Source: DATARH01 sp036489765
GTDB lineage: Bacteria; Pseudomonadota; Alphaproteobacteria; ATCC43930; CGMCC-115725
Length of the DNA: 64,000 bases
Assembly (NCBI GenBank): GCA_036489765.1
Contig: DASXFE010000040.1
Location: forward strand, 17,851-81,850
Direction: 5' to 3'
Shown: positions 15,925-24,661 of the stretch, in pieces
Layout: the number at the start of each line of letters is the position of its first letter
Numbering within the stretch: position 1 is the first letter of the stretch
The notes under the pieces: generated by a model
Database searches by the model: none
What the model was told of the DNA's origin: nothing
What the model saw: the letters and a program-made list of their open reading frames with translations, nothing else
Position numbers and translations under genes: made by a program

Positions 15925-15988
15925 GATGAATTCACAAAGAGCGGTGAGACGGTGAGGCCGGACGCTCGCCGCCTCTTCGTGAATTATC
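15925..15988. repeat. Imperfect inverted repeat
   Basis: GATGAATTCACAAAGAGCGG (15925-15944) pairs imperfectly with CTCTTCGTGAATTATC (15973-15988). The loop contains GGTGAGACGGTGAGG, a phrase related to the arm of the repeat at 62219-62283. The gap of 252 bases between the GMC and DUF4189 genes holds no gene. Confidence 0.55.
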
Positions 15989-16020
15989 GTGGCTCCGCCC
16001 ATTACGGAGAGCCTTCAGGT

Positions 16021-16395
16021 TCAGCGGTTGCATTTGCTGGCTTTGACCTCGCACTGGCCGGAGCTGCGCTTCTGGCAATCCTGCATCGCGGCGAGCTCCG
16101 CCGCGGCGCGCTGGTCGCGGCGGGCGCCGCCCCAGACCTTGCCGTTCTCGGTTGCCGCGATCGCGCCGCATTGCTGCGGGCCGGTGCGGAAGACGACCTT
16201 GCAGCCGCCGCTGTTGCAGCCCTTGATTGCCGCGGCGTCGGCGGCGTTCTGGTTCTGCTCGTTGTAGCTGTAGCCGTATTTGCCCGCGCCCTCGTCGTAG
16301 GCGAAGGCGCCGTAGGCGGCGAGCGCCGGGCGGGCACTGGCCATCACGGCGATCATCGCAAACATCGCGGCAAGGACCAGCGATTGGCGGCGCAT
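16021..16395 (-). CDS. DUF4189 small exported protein
   Basis: 124 residues. A clear Sec signal peptide (MRRQSLVLAAMFAMIAVMAS ending ARPALAA) is followed by a mature domain with AYGAFAYDEGAGKYGYSYNE, NAADAAAIKGC, CKVVFRTGPQQCGAIA and KVWGGARRDQRAAAELAAMQ. This is the DUF4189 pattern, with cysteines probably forming disulfides in the periplasm. The function is unknown. The gene is divergent from the aminotransferase. Confidence 0.85.
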   Translation of the reverse strand: MRRQSLVLAAMFAMIAVMASARPALAAYGAFAYDEGAGKYGYSYNEQNQNAADAAAIKGCNSGGCKVVFRTGPQQCGAIAATENGKVWGGARRDQRAAAELAAMQDCQKRSSGQCEVKASKCNR

Positions 16396-16487
16396 GGGCG
16401 ATCCTCCGAATTAACGCGCGCATGGATATGCTGGCGATCAGATATGCTGACGCCGCACCGGGCGCAACGGGGACGCGCGAGGAGACG

Positions 16488-17792
16488 ATGGAAAACGAGG
16501 CCGATCTGCTCGCCGCTGCCGGCCGCTACAGCTTTGGCGGCCGGATGGACGGGAAGGACGGGCCCAAAGGTCCGGTCTTTGTTTCGGGCCGGGGTTCGGA
16601 GGTCGAGGACGTCAACGGCAAGCACTATCTCGACTTCAATTCCGGCCAGATGTGCGCCGCGCTCGGGCACAACCACCCTACGATCACCGCGGCGATAAAG
16701 ACCGCTTGCGACACCCTCATCCACGCGCATTCGAGCCATTTCAACGTGCAGGAGATCCGCCTTGCCGAGCGGCTGGCCGGGGTGATGCCGGGTGGCCTCG
16801 CAAAGAGCCTCTTCATGCAGTCCGGCTCGGAGGCCAACGAGGCGGCGGTCGCGATCGCCCGCCGCTATACCGGCGGGCATGAGGTGATGAGCCCGCATGT
16901 CAGCTTTCACGGCATGTCGGACGGCGCGCGCTCGCTGACTTTTGCCGGCTGGCGCAGCGGCGCGGACGGGATGCCCGGCGGCTCCTACGCGATGATCGCG
17001 CCCTATTGCTATCGCTGCCCGCTGCGCCAGAGCTTTCCCGGCTGCAACTACGCGTGTCTCGATGCGAGCTTCGAGTTGCTCGACGCGCAGTCGACCGGGC
17101 GGCCGGCGGGAGTGCTGACCGAGCCGCTGTTCAGCGCCGGCGGGGTCATCGAGCCGCCCCCGGGCTGGCTCAGGCGGCTGCAGGAACTGTGCCGCGAGCG
17201 GAGCATGCTATTGATCCTCGACGAGGAACAGACGGGGCTCGGCAAGCTCGGCACGATGTTCGCGTGCGAAGCCGAAGGGGTCACGCCTGACATGATCACC
17301 GTGGCGAAGCATTTCGGCGGCGGGGTCGGGATCAGCGCGGTGTCGACGACAGCCGAGATCGAGGCGACGGTCATCGAGCGCGGCTATACGGTCACCCATT
17401 CGCACAGCAACGATCCGCTCGCCTGCGCCGCCGGCGTTGCCAGCCTCGATGTCATCGAAGGGGAAAACGTGCCGGCGAAGGCCGCCGCGCTCGGTAGCTA
17501 TTTCAAGGCGCATCTTACCGCGCTGGCGCAGCGCTGGGAGCAGATCGGTGACGTGCGCGGCCGGGGCCTCCTGCTCGGGGTCGAGCTGGTGGAGGACCGC
17601 CATGCGAAGAAACCGGCCTTTGATCTGGGTCGGAAGGTCCACCGCTATTGCTTTGAAAAAGGCTTGATCTTCAGCCTCCGCCGCGACGGCAGCGTGCTCC
17701 GCTTTGTGCCGCCGGCGACGACGACGGAAGCGCAGCTCGACCGCGCAGCGGCGCTGCTGGATGAGGCGATCGGCGCTTCGGTCAATAAGTAA
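16488..17792 (+). CDS. Class III PLP aminotransferase
   Basis: 434 residues. Class III signatures are present: GHNHPTITAAI, SLFMQSGSEANEAAVAIARR, VSFHGMSDGARSLTF, LLILDEEQTGLGKLGTMFACE and the PLP lysine in MITVAKHFGGGVGISAV. The DEEQTGLGK form, with Glu-Gln where acetylornithine or GABA transaminases usually have Glu-Val, and the Cys-rich insert CYRCPLRQSFPGCNYAC, resemble 2,2-dialkylglycine decarboxylase-like proteins. The amino donor is undetermined. The ATG at 16488 is preceded by GAGGAG; the longer upstream frame overlaps the divergent DUF4189 gene. A strong terminator follows the stop. Confidence 0.88.
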   Translation: MENEADLLAAAGRYSFGGRMDGKDGPKGPVFVSGRGSEVEDVNGKHYLDFNSGQMCAALGHNHPTITAAIKTACDTLIHAHSSHFNVQEIRLAERLAGVMPGGLAKSLFMQSGSEANEAAVAIARRYTGGHEVMSPHVSFHGMSDGARSLTFAGWRSGADGMPGGSYAMIAPYCYRCPLRQSFPGCNYACLDASFELLDAQSTGRPAGVLTEPLFSAGGVIEPPPGWLRRLQELCRERSMLLILDEEQTGLGKLGTMFACEAEGVTPDMITVAKHFGGGVGISAVSTTAEIEATVIERGYTVTHSHSNDPLACAAGVASLDVIEGENVPAKAAALGSYFKAHLTALAQRWEQIGDVRGRGLLLGVELVEDRHAKKPAFDLGRKVHRYCFEKGLIFSLRRDGSVLRFVPPATTTEAQLDRAAALLDEAIGASVNK

Positions 17793-17831
17793 AATTCACC
17801 TTGGCGGGCCAAGCCCGGCCAAGGTGAATTT
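17792..17831. terminator. Bidirectional terminator hairpin
   Basis: AAATTCACCTTGGC (17792-17805) and GCCAAGGTGAATTT (17818-17831) form a perfect 14-bp stem with a 12-base loop, flanked by A-rich and T-rich ends. It separates the convergent aminotransferase and DUF2914-like genes. Confidence 0.85.
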
Positions 17832-17850
17832 GTTTGGTGGCCTCGACGTG

Positions 17851-18537
17851 CTACCCCACGTCGAACGAAAGTTGGCATGGAGACTGGCCGCACGAGATCG
17901 GCTGGCCGTCGGGGGCGGTCACCGAGACGGTCCAGCGGCCGGGGCTCAGTGCGTCCTTGCGGGTCCAGCTATGCCATTGGAACGAGCCGGTGCGCTGCAC
18001 CTCGCCTTGGAACGTCGCGGCGAGGCCGGGGCGGCCGACAGTGAGGCTGGTCGTCAGCGGCGGCGCGTGGCCGCTCGGGTTGTCGTTCGTCCAATGGACC
18101 TGGATCGCCATCGGGCTGCCGCTGCGGAGCTGGTCGACCGCCGCCTGGCCGCCGTCGAGCGTGAACCAGACATAGATCGGCCGTCCGGACGTGGCGACCG
18201 AGACCGGCGGCGGACCGCCTGGGCCGGTCTGGCTGAAGCCCCAGGTGCTCACCGCGATCGAGGCCTGCGGCCCGGCCGCGACCGTCGTCGTGGTCGCTGT
18301 TGTCGCGGCCGTCGTCCCTGATGTTGCCCGCGCCGTTGTCCCTTGGGCCGGCGCCGCGGTTGCCGGCTCGGTCCTGGCGACGGCCGTGGCGGCGAGCGCC
18401 GCCGCCTGCGGGCTGTTGATCGGGTGCGGGTCGCGCACGGTCGGCGTCATCGGCCCGGCTGCAAACGCGGTCGCCGGCACGGCGATCGTCGCGCCAAGGG
18501 CCATCAGCCGGATTTGCCTCGAACTCGGCATGGTCAT
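17851..18537 (-). CDS. Exported DUF2914-like protein
   Basis: 228 residues from the ATG at 18537. The N terminus RQIRLMALGATIAVPATAFA is a signal peptide; then comes an Ala/Thr-rich low-complexity linker. The C-terminal ~130 residues are a beta domain: IAVSTWGFSQTGP, YVWFTLDGGQAAVDQLRSGS, PMAIQVHWTNDN, QRTGSFQWHSWTRKD and LSPGRWTVSVTAPDGQPI. The order of strands and the closing W-x-V-x-V-x-x-x-D-G resemble DUF2914. It is probably periplasmic and of unknown role. Two cysteines (SCGQSPCQLSF) may form a disulfide. The ATG at 18531 is an equally good start. Confidence 0.6.
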   Translation of the reverse strand: MTMPSSRQIRLMALGATIAVPATAFAAGPMTPTVRDPHPINSPQAAALAATAVARTEPATAAPAQGTTARATSGTTAATTATTTTVAAGPQASIAVSTWGFSQTGPGGPPPVSVATSGRPIYVWFTLDGGQAAVDQLRSGSPMAIQVHWTNDNPSGHAPPLTTSLTVGRPGLAATFQGEVQRTGSFQWHSWTRKDALSPGRWTVSVTAPDGQPISCGQSPCQLSFDVG

Positions 18538-18637
18538 CCTCATCCTCGTCAGGTGGCAACTCGATGACGGGGAAACGCACCGGGGGCGGATAAAAATCCA
18601 CATAACTCTTGCAACCGCCTCGCGTATGATCCGCAAC

Positions 18638-19429
18638 ATGATGCGGCCGCTTGCCGAATTTCCGCTCGAGGCGCGCCGGCGCGTGCGGTTCGTGCTGACC
18701 GATATCGACGACACGCTGACGAGCGACGGGCGGCTGGGCGCGGCGGCCTATCGGGCGCTGGAGCGCCTCGGCGACAGCAGCCGGCGTGTCGTCGCGGTGA
18801 CCGGGCGCCCGGCCGGCTGGTGCGATATGATCGCACGGTTCTGGCCGGTCGACGCGGTGGTCGGAGAAAACGGCGCGTTCTATTTCCGCTATGACCACGC
18901 CAGGCGGCGGATGACGCGGCGGTATTTTCTCGGCGAGGACGAGCGGGTTCAGGCGCGAGCTCGCCTCGACCGCCTGGGGGCGGAAATCCTCGCCGCGGTG
19001 CCGGGCGCCGGACTTGCTGCCGACCAGGCCTATCGCATCGCCGATCTCGCGATCGATTTTCGCGAGGATTGCGGGCCGCTGCCGCAGCGAGACATCGACC
19101 GGATCGTCGCGCTGTTCGAGGCGGCGGGGGCGACGGCCAAGGTCAGCTCGATCCATGTCAACGGCTGGTTCGGCGCGTGGGACAAGCTGGCGATGACCCG
19201 CATCCTGTTCCGCGAGGCCTATGGGCTCGATCTCGATGCGGTGAAGGAGGCGGTGATTTTTATCGGCGACTCCCCCAACGATGCGCCGATGTTCGCGCAT
19301 CTCCCGAACGCCGTCGCGGTCGCGAACATCCGGCCGCATCTCGCCCACGTGGCGACGCCGCCTACCTATGTGACCGGAGCGGAGGCGGGCGCCGGATTTG
19401 TCGAATTCGCCGACGCGCTGCTGTCGTGA
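18638..19429 (+). CDS. HAD-IIB family hydrolase (Cof/mannosyl-phosphoglycerate phosphatase-like)
   Basis: About 263 residues. Motif I is VLTDIDDTLTSDGRLGAAAY (D-x-D-D-T), motif II is VAVTGRPAGWCDM, and motif IV is FIGDSPNDAPMFAHLPNAV, preceded by the helix with WDKLAMTRILF. The cap (about residues 90-180) is of the IIB type. Members dephosphorylate sugar phosphates. The GlpD gene starts inside its stop (GTGA at 19426-19429), so the two are translated together; this suggests phosphate release from, or feeding of, a glycerol-phosphate compound. The start is uncertain: ATG at 18626, 18638 or 18641, none with a clear ribosome-binding site. Confidence 0.82.
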   Translation: MMRPLAEFPLEARRRVRFVLTDIDDTLTSDGRLGAAAYRALERLGDSSRRVVAVTGRPAGWCDMIARFWPVDAVVGENGAFYFRYDHARRRMTRRYFLGEDERVQARARLDRLGAEILAAVPGAGLAADQAYRIADLAIDFREDCGPLPQRDIDRIVALFEAAGATAKVSSIHVNGWFGAWDKLAMTRILFREAYGLDLDAVKEAVIFIGDSPNDAPMFAHLPNAVAVANIRPHLAHVATPPTYVTGAEAGAGFVEFADALLS

Positions 19430-20760
19430 ACGACCGGTTCGATCTCGCCGTGATCGGCGGCGGCATCAACGGCGTCGGGATCGCGCGCGACGCCGCCGGG
19501 CGCGGGCTCAAGGTATTTCTCTGCGACAAGGGCGATCTCGCGGGGGCGACCTCGTCGGCGTCGAGCAAGATGATCCATGGCGGGCTGCGCTATCTCGAGC
19601 AGTACGATTTCAAGCTCGTGCGCGAGTCCCTGGCGGAGCGGGCGGTGTTGCTGCGCTCGGCGCCGCACCTGGTGCGGCCGATGCGGTTCGTGCTGCCGCA
19701 TGCGCCGGGGCTGCGGCCGCGCTGGATGGTGCGGGCCGGGCTCTTTCTCTACGACCATCTCGGCGGCGCCGGAGCATTACTCGGAACCGAGTCGATCCGT
19801 CTTGGCGACGACCCCCGCGGTGCGCCGCTCAACGGCCGGAGCCGGCATGGCTTTGTCTACTCGGATTGCATCGTCGACGATGCAAGGCTGACCGTCGCCG
19901 TCGCCCGTGATGCGGCCGCGCACGGCGCCGAGATCGCGACCCGCACGGCGCTGGTCGCGGCCCAGCGAGAGGCGGGAGCGTGGCGGCTGACGCTGAGCGC
20001 CGGGCGCGAGATCGAGACGCGGATCCTCGTCAACGCGGCGGGGCCATGGGCGGCCGAGGTGCAGCGGCTCTCCGGGCTCAGGGGCGGGGCGCGGCTCCGG
20101 CTCGTCAAGGGCAGCCATATCGTCGTCCACCGGCTCTATCCCGGCGACCACGCCTATCTCCTGCAGAATGACGACCGGCGGGTCGTCTTCGTCATTCCCT
20201 ACGAGCGCGATTTCACCTTGATCGGCACGACCGACGTGCCGTTCGACGGTGATCCGGACGCGGCCGCGATCGACGACGAGGAGACGGCGTATCTGCTGCG
20301 CGCGGTCGGGCGCTGGCTGTCCGACCCGCCGGGCGAAGGGGACATCGTCTGGCGGTATGCCGGAGTGCGGCCGCTCTACGACGACGGCGCCGGCACGGCG
20401 AGCGCGGTGACGCGCGATTACGTCTTCGACCTCGATACGGATGGGGCGACGGCGCTGTCGGTGTTTGGCGGCAAGCTCACGACATTCCGGCACCTCGCGG
20501 AGCATGCGCTCGATCGGCTCGGCATCCCGGGCGCCTGGACCGCGAACGCCTTGCTGCCGCAGGGGCGCGAGGTCGGGGCCGAGCTCGGCGACGACGATCT
20601 CCGCTGGTTTGTCGAGCATGAGTGGGCGAAGACGGCCGAGGATGTGTTGTGGCGGCGGACAAAGCTCGGGCTGCAAATGCCGCCGGGCGAGGCGGCCCGG
20701 ATCAGCGCGCGGATGACGGCCGCAGCCGGTCTTCCAGCCGGGCAAACATCAGGTCGGTGA
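19426..20760 (+). CDS. glpD: Glycerol-3-phosphate dehydrogenase, FAD-dependent
   Basis: 444 residues. Oxidises sn-glycerol-3-phosphate to dihydroxyacetone phosphate and passes electrons to quinone at the membrane. The dinucleotide fold is DLAVIGGGINGVGIARDAAG, followed by the family signature ATSSASSKMIHGGLRYLEQY and FVIPYERDFTLIGTTDVPFD, then RPLYDDG and SVFGGKLTTFRHLAEHAL. It is shorter than E. coli GlpD (501), with a trimmed C-terminal domain. The GTG start lies inside the HAD stop. The last 59 bases overlap the 3' end of the convergent ABC permease gene at 20702. Confidence 0.92.
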   Translation: MNDRFDLAVIGGGINGVGIARDAAGRGLKVFLCDKGDLAGATSSASSKMIHGGLRYLEQYDFKLVRESLAERAVLLRSAPHLVRPMRFVLPHAPGLRPRWMVRAGLFLYDHLGGAGALLGTESIRLGDDPRGAPLNGRSRHGFVYSDCIVDDARLTVAVARDAAAHGAEIATRTALVAAQREAGAWRLTLSAGREIETRILVNAAGPWAAEVQRLSGLRGGARLRLVKGSHIVVHRLYPGDHAYLLQNDDRRVVFVIPYERDFTLIGTTDVPFDGDPDAAAIDDEETAYLLRAVGRWLSDPPGEGDIVWRYAGVRPLYDDGAGTASAVTRDYVFDLDTDGATALSVFGGKLTTFRHLAEHALDRLGIPGAWTANALLPQGREVGAELGDDDLRWFVEHEWAKTAEDVLWRRTKLGLQMPPGEAARISARMTAAAGLPAGQTSGR

Positions 20761-21517
20761 CGATCGCGAAGAGGGCGACCAGCGCCGCGCCTTGCAAGAC
20801 GAGCGGGATCTTGTTGCCGCCGATGCCGTCGAAGATCGGGGTCCCGAGGGTTAGCGCGCCGACCGTCGAGCCGATGGTCGCGGTGCCGATGCCTATCGTC
20901 ACCGCAACCCGGATGCCGGCGAGGATCACCGGTGCGGCCAGCGGCAACTCGACCCTCGCGAGAATTTGCAGCGGCGACATCCCCATTCCGGCGGCGGCGT
21001 CGCGTACGGCGGGCGGCACGGTCTCGATCCCGGCGACGGCGTTCTGGACGATTGGCAAGAGGCCGTAGAGATAGAGCGCGACGACCGTCGGCAGCGGGCC
21101 GAACCCGATCGCCGGAACGGCCAGCGCCAGGACCGCGGCCGGCGGAAACGTCTGGCCGATCGTCGCCAGCGCATCGATGATCGAGCGGAAATCGCGGCCT
21201 GCGGGGCGAGTCACGAAGATTGCGGCGACAATGCCGGTGAAGGTGGCGGCGAGGCTCGCGACGCCGACGATCCCGGCATGCGACAGGAAGAGGGCGACAA
21301 AGGTGCCGCGCTGATAGACCGGCGGCTCGACCTGCGGGAAAGCCCAGTGGAAAATGGGGCCAGTGTCCGGCATGGTGACGAGGAGCGCGACGAAGAGGAT
21401 CGCGACCCATAGCGCGGGGGTCGTGAGGAATTGCAACGGCGCCGCGCGTCCTTCGAAACGCGCCCTTTGCGAGCGCTCCTCAGGATGAGGGGCAACGGAA
21501 CGGGGCATCAAAAACAT
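20702..21517 (-). CDS. Osmoprotectant-type ABC transporter permease
   Basis: 271 residues in the long form. Membrane permease of the OpuCB/OpuCD-ProW type; the inner-membrane coupling segment is VRDAAAGMGMSPLQILARVE (the EAA-like loop), with hydrophobic spans around it, and PTVVALYLYGLLPIVQNAVA matches the family. The first ~26 residues (MPRSVAPHPEERSQRARFEG) are encoded by a dispersed intergenic repeat (21446-21572). The true start may be the TTG at 21436, giving LQFLTTPALW. It is the last gene of a four-gene importer operon and its 3' end overlaps convergent glpD. Confidence 0.85.
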   Translation of the reverse strand: MFLMPRSVAPHPEERSQRARFEGRAAPLQFLTTPALWVAILFVALLVTMPDTGPIFHWAFPQVEPPVYQRGTFVALFLSHAGIVGVASLAATFTGIVAAIFVTRPAGRDFRSIIDALATIGQTFPPAAVLALAVPAIGFGPLPTVVALYLYGLLPIVQNAVAGIETVPPAVRDAAAGMGMSPLQILARVELPLAAPVILAGIRVAVTIGIGTATIGSTVGALTLGTPIFDGIGGNKIPLVLQGAALVALFAIVTDLMFARLEDRLRPSSAR

Positions 21518-21572
21518 CCCTCATCCCGAGAAAGCCGCGGACCGGCTGTCTCGAAGGATGCACGACGCGTTT
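21446..21572. repeat. Dispersed inverted repeat with CCTTCGAAACGCG and CCTCAGGATGAGG arms
   Basis: CGCGTCCTTCGAAACGCG and CTCCTCAGGATGAGGGG on the left face CCCTCATCCCGAG and GTCTCGAAGGATGCACG on the right. This is the rhizobial/Rhodospirillales palindromic repeat often mistranslated as PHPEERSxR. It occupies the 64 bases between the ABC ATPase and permease genes and both gene edges. Confidence 0.75.
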
Positions 21573-21581
21573 CCAGGGCGA

Positions 21582-22505
21582 TCACCGCACGAGGTCAGAC
21601 AAGGCGATCGTGCCGACCACCCGGCCGCTCTCGTCCGCCACGGGCAGCAGCGCCGCGGCGCGCACGGTCATCAGGCTCAGTGCGTCGCGGAGCGGGGCGT
21701 CGGCGGAGATCGGCGCGCCCTCGGCGGTCTCGCCGGGCCGCATCCGCTCGCGCACTTTGCGCACCGATAAGAGTTTCAGCCCGATCCCCTGCGTGCCGAC
21801 GAAGTCGCGGACGAAATCGCTCGCCGGGTTTTCGAGCAGGTCTTGCGGCGTCGCGAACTGGGCGACGCGGCCGCGGTTGAGGATCGCGATGTCGGTGGCG
21901 AGACGCAGCGCTTCGTCGATGTCGTGAGTGACGAAGACGATCGTCTTGCCGGTGGATTTGTGGATGCGTGCGAGCTCGGCCTGGAGGGCGTCGCGGGTGA
22001 TCGGATCGACCGCGGCGAAGGGCTCGTCCATCAGGAGGAGGGCGGGGTCGGCGGCAAGAGCGCGGGCGACGCCGACCCGCTGCTGCTCGCCGCCCGACAG
22101 CTCGTGCGGGTATTTGCGGCGGTAGGTCTCGGGCGCGAGGCGGAAGAGCTCGAGAAGCTCGGTGACGCGGTCGGCGATGCGCCCGCGCGGCCAGCCGAGA
22201 AGACGCGGGACCGTGGCGATATTGTCCTCGACGCGCCAATGCGGGAAGAGGCCGGTCGATTGGATCGCGTAGCCGATGCGGCGGCGGAGCGCCGCCTCGG
22301 GCAGGCTCGCGATGTCCTCGCCATCAACGCGGATCGTGCCGGAATCGGTCGTGACGAGGCGGTTGATCATACGCAGCGTCGTCGACTTGCCGCAGCCCGA
22401 CGGGCCGAGGAACACGCAGAACGCGCCGTCCGGTACGGTCAGCGATAGGTCGTCGACGACGGTGCGGCCGTCATAGGTCTTGCGGACCCGGTCGATCTCG
22501 ATCAT
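21582..22505 (-). CDS. Osmoprotectant ABC transporter ATP-binding protein with CBS domain
   Basis: 307 residues. The nucleotide-binding domain has Walker A FLGPSGCGKSTTLRMINRL, the Q-loop in YAIQSTGLFPHWRVEDNI, signature LSGGEQQRVGVARALAADP, Walker B LLLMDEPFAAVDPITRD, and the switch His in VFVTHDIDEALRLA. The C-terminal ~75 residues (LKLLSVRKVRERM onward) contain a CBS-type motif, ISADAPLRDALSLM then LLPVADESGRVVGTIALSDL, as in ProV/OpuCA/OpuAA, where CBS domains sense ionic strength. The ATG overlaps the upstream permease stop (22502-22505). Confidence 0.93.
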   Translation of the reverse strand: MIEIDRVRKTYDGRTVVDDLSLTVPDGAFCVFLGPSGCGKSTTLRMINRLVTTDSGTIRVDGEDIASLPEAALRRRIGYAIQSTGLFPHWRVEDNIATVPRLLGWPRGRIADRVTELLELFRLAPETYRRKYPHELSGGEQQRVGVARALAADPALLLMDEPFAAVDPITRDALQAELARIHKSTGKTIVFVTHDIDEALRLATDIAILNRGRVAQFATPQDLLENPASDFVRDFVGTQGIGLKLLSVRKVRERMRPGETAEGAPISADAPLRDALSLMTVRAAALLPVADESGRVVGTIALSDLVR

Positions 22506-23650
22506 CGGCGCACCGAAGCGGCGAGGAGCTGCAGCAGGAAATCGGCCGCGAGCGCGAGGAGGATCGCCGGGAGCGCGCCGAGAAGCACGAGGTCGGCGGC
22601 GTCCTGTCCCAGCCCCTCGAAGACAAAGCTGCCGAGCCCGCCGGCGCCGATCAGCGCGGCGACGACGGTGAGGCCGATCGCCTGCACCACGACGATCCTG
22701 AGGCCCGCCAGCAGTACCGGCGCGGCGAGCGGCACCTCGACCCGCCACAAGATTTGCCTTCCGGTCATTCCCATCCCGCGGGCGGCGTCGGCGATGGTGG
22801 CGTCGATCCCGCCAAGTCCCGCCGCGGTGCTCCGCGCGACCGGGAGCAGCGCGTACAAGGTCAAGGCGATCAGCGCGGGAAGGGGGCCGACGCCGCCGAG
22901 ACCGAGCGCCGCCAGCGGGGCGATCAGGAGGCCGAACAGGGCGATCGAGGGGATCGTCTGGAGAAGGTTGAGCGTCACGAAAATCGGGCCGCGCGAGCGC
23001 TCGCGGCGGATCGACAGCAGGCCCAGCGGCACGCCGACCGCGATTGCCGGCAGCACCGAGCCGGCGACCAGCTCGATGTGCCGGATCACCGCTGCTGAGA
23101 ACCCGCCTTGGCGGTTGTTGTATTCGTGGACGAGAGACAGCGCGTCGAGCGCGCCGGACGCGGCGAGACCGGCGAGAGCCGCGACGATGGCCAGGGCGAA
23201 TGCCACTCGTTCGAGCGGCCCGGCGGCGGCGCGCTGCAATCCGTCGACGACGATCAGCGCGGCAGCGGCGATCACGACCCAAAAGCCGGCGCCAAGCGAG
23301 ACGCGGGCGAGGGCGGACATGCCGGCCCCGAGACGCTGGGCGGCGCCGCCGGCGGCATAGAGGGCGACCACGATCAGCATCGCGGCGAGCATCGCGGCGA
23401 AGCGGTGAAGCGCGCGGATCGGCGGCGCCAGGGCGAGGCCAGCGAGCGCCAGCACCAACGCGATGATGACGGGGCCCGAGGAAGGGGCCGCCTGCCACAG
23501 CGCCACGGGTTTTCCGGAGACCAGCCGGTTGGGCGCGAGGGTCACGAACCCGCACAGCGCGACCGCCAGTGCGGCGACGACCGCGAGCGCGAGGAGGACC
23601 TGGTTGTTGACGCGGAGCGATTCGGGGCGTGCGGCCGTGGCGGAGGTCAC
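22502..23650 (-). CDS. Osmoprotectant ABC transporter permease, extended N terminus
   Basis: 382 residues. The C-terminal ~210 residues are a standard OpuC/ProW-type permease: IELVAGSVLPAIAVGVPLGL, TLNLLQTIPSIALFGLLIAP, IADAARGMGMTGRQILWRVE (coupling loop) and IGAGGLGSFVFEGLGQDAAD. The N-terminal ~170 residues add several more hydrophobic helices (LLALAVVAALAVALCGFVTL and others), as in some two-part osmoprotectant permeases. The GTG start at 23650 overlaps the binding-protein stop (GTGA), and the end overlaps the ATPase start. The operon order is binding protein, permease, ATPase, permease. Confidence 0.9.
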   Translation of the reverse strand: MTSATAARPESLRVNNQVLLALAVVAALAVALCGFVTLAPNRLVSGKPVALWQAAPSSGPVIIALVLALAGLALAPPIRALHRFAAMLAAMLIVVALYAAGGAAQRLGAGMSALARVSLGAGFWVVIAAAALIVVDGLQRAAAGPLERVAFALAIVAALAGLAASGALDALSLVHEYNNRQGGFSAAVIRHIELVAGSVLPAIAVGVPLGLLSIRRERSRGPIFVTLNLLQTIPSIALFGLLIAPLAALGLGGVGPLPALIALTLYALLPVARSTAAGLGGIDATIADAARGMGMTGRQILWRVEVPLAAPVLLAGLRIVVVQAIGLTVVAALIGAGGLGSFVFEGLGQDAADLVLLGALPAILLALAADFLLQLLAASVRR

Positions 23651-24561
23651 GGCGAGAGCTGCTTTGATTTCAGATAGTCGGAGGCGACCTTGCCGGGGTC
23701 CTCGCCGCCGACCGCGATCTTGGCGTTGAGCGACTGCAACGTGTCGAGGGTCAGGGTGGCGAAAATCTTGTCGAGCAGCGGCGCGATCTCGGGATGCGCA
23801 TCGAGCACCGGCTGGCGCGCGACCGGGGTCGGCGCGTAGACGACCTGCGCGCCCTTGTCGTCGCAGAGCGCGGTGAGGCCGAGCGCGGCGAGCGCACCGT
23901 CGGTGCCGTAGGCCATCGCCGCATTGACCCCGGACGTGCCCTCGGCCGCCGCGCGCAGCGTCGCTGCCGTATTGCCGCCGGACAGGGTCAAAAGCTGAGT
24001 GGCCTTGAGGTGGAAACCGTAGGTCTGCTCGAACGCGGGCAGCGCCGTCGGGCTCTCGACGAACTCGGCCGAGGCTGCGAGCTTGAACCTGCCGCCGCGG
24101 GACAGATACGTGGCCAGGTCGTCGAGGCAGCGCCGGGGCGGGAAATCCGGCAGGTCGCGGCGGATGGCGATGACCCAGGTGTTGTTGGCGGGGGCAGGCG
24201 TCAGCCAAGCGAGGTGGTTCTGCGCCGCGTCCAGCGATTTGATCGTGTTGTAGCCTTCGGCCGCGTTCTTCCACACCGGGTCGCTTTCCCGGTGGAAGAA
24301 GACCCCTCCGTTGCCGGTGTATTCGGGATAGATGTCGATCTGCCCGGCGAGGATCGCGGCCCGGACGATACTGGTCGGGCCGAGCTGGATCTTGCGGGTG
24401 ACTTGCAACCCCTTCGCCTCGAGCGCCGCCGCGATCATGTTGCCGAGCAGCGCGCCCTCGGTGTCGATCTTCGAGGCGACGACGACCGGCCCTGCCGCTC
24501 GCGCCGCGCCAGCGCAGAGGAGGGATACGGCGACAATCAGAAAGCGCAATATCCTGCCCAT
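23647..24561 (-). CDS. Osmoprotectant-type substrate-binding protein
   Basis: 304 residues from the ATG at 24561, which has GGAG at good spacing. Signal peptide MGRILRFLIVAVSLLCAGAA ends at ARA. The mature protein has the OpuAC/OpuCC pattern: VVVASKIDTEGALLGNMIAA, LQVTRKIQLGPTSIVRAAIL, GQIDIYPEYTGNGGVFF and the late YAPTPVARQPVLDAHPEIAP with LDTLQSLNAKIAVGGEDPGK. No lipobox is visible, so it is a soluble periplasmic protein. It binds quaternary-ammonium or similar osmolytes in the family; no specific ligand can be named. The longer start at 24591 is less likely. Confidence 0.9.
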   Translation of the reverse strand: MGRILRFLIVAVSLLCAGAARAAGPVVVASKIDTEGALLGNMIAAALEAKGLQVTRKIQLGPTSIVRAAILAGQIDIYPEYTGNGGVFFHRESDPVWKNAAEGYNTIKSLDAAQNHLAWLTPAPANNTWVIAIRRDLPDFPPRRCLDDLATYLSRGGRFKLAASAEFVESPTALPAFEQTYGFHLKATQLLTLSGGNTAATLRAAAEGTSGVNAAMAYGTDGALAALGLTALCDDKGAQVVYAPTPVARQPVLDAHPEIAPLLDKIFATLTLDTLQSLNAKIAVGGEDPGKVASDYLKSKQLSP

Positions 24562-24661
24562 CACCACTCCACTTTGGCGCAGAGCAGTCATTCCTGTCGA
24601 TGCCCGGTATTGCCACGGCGCCGATTTCCGCTAACGCTGGTGTCCGGGGCAGGAGGAGCGC

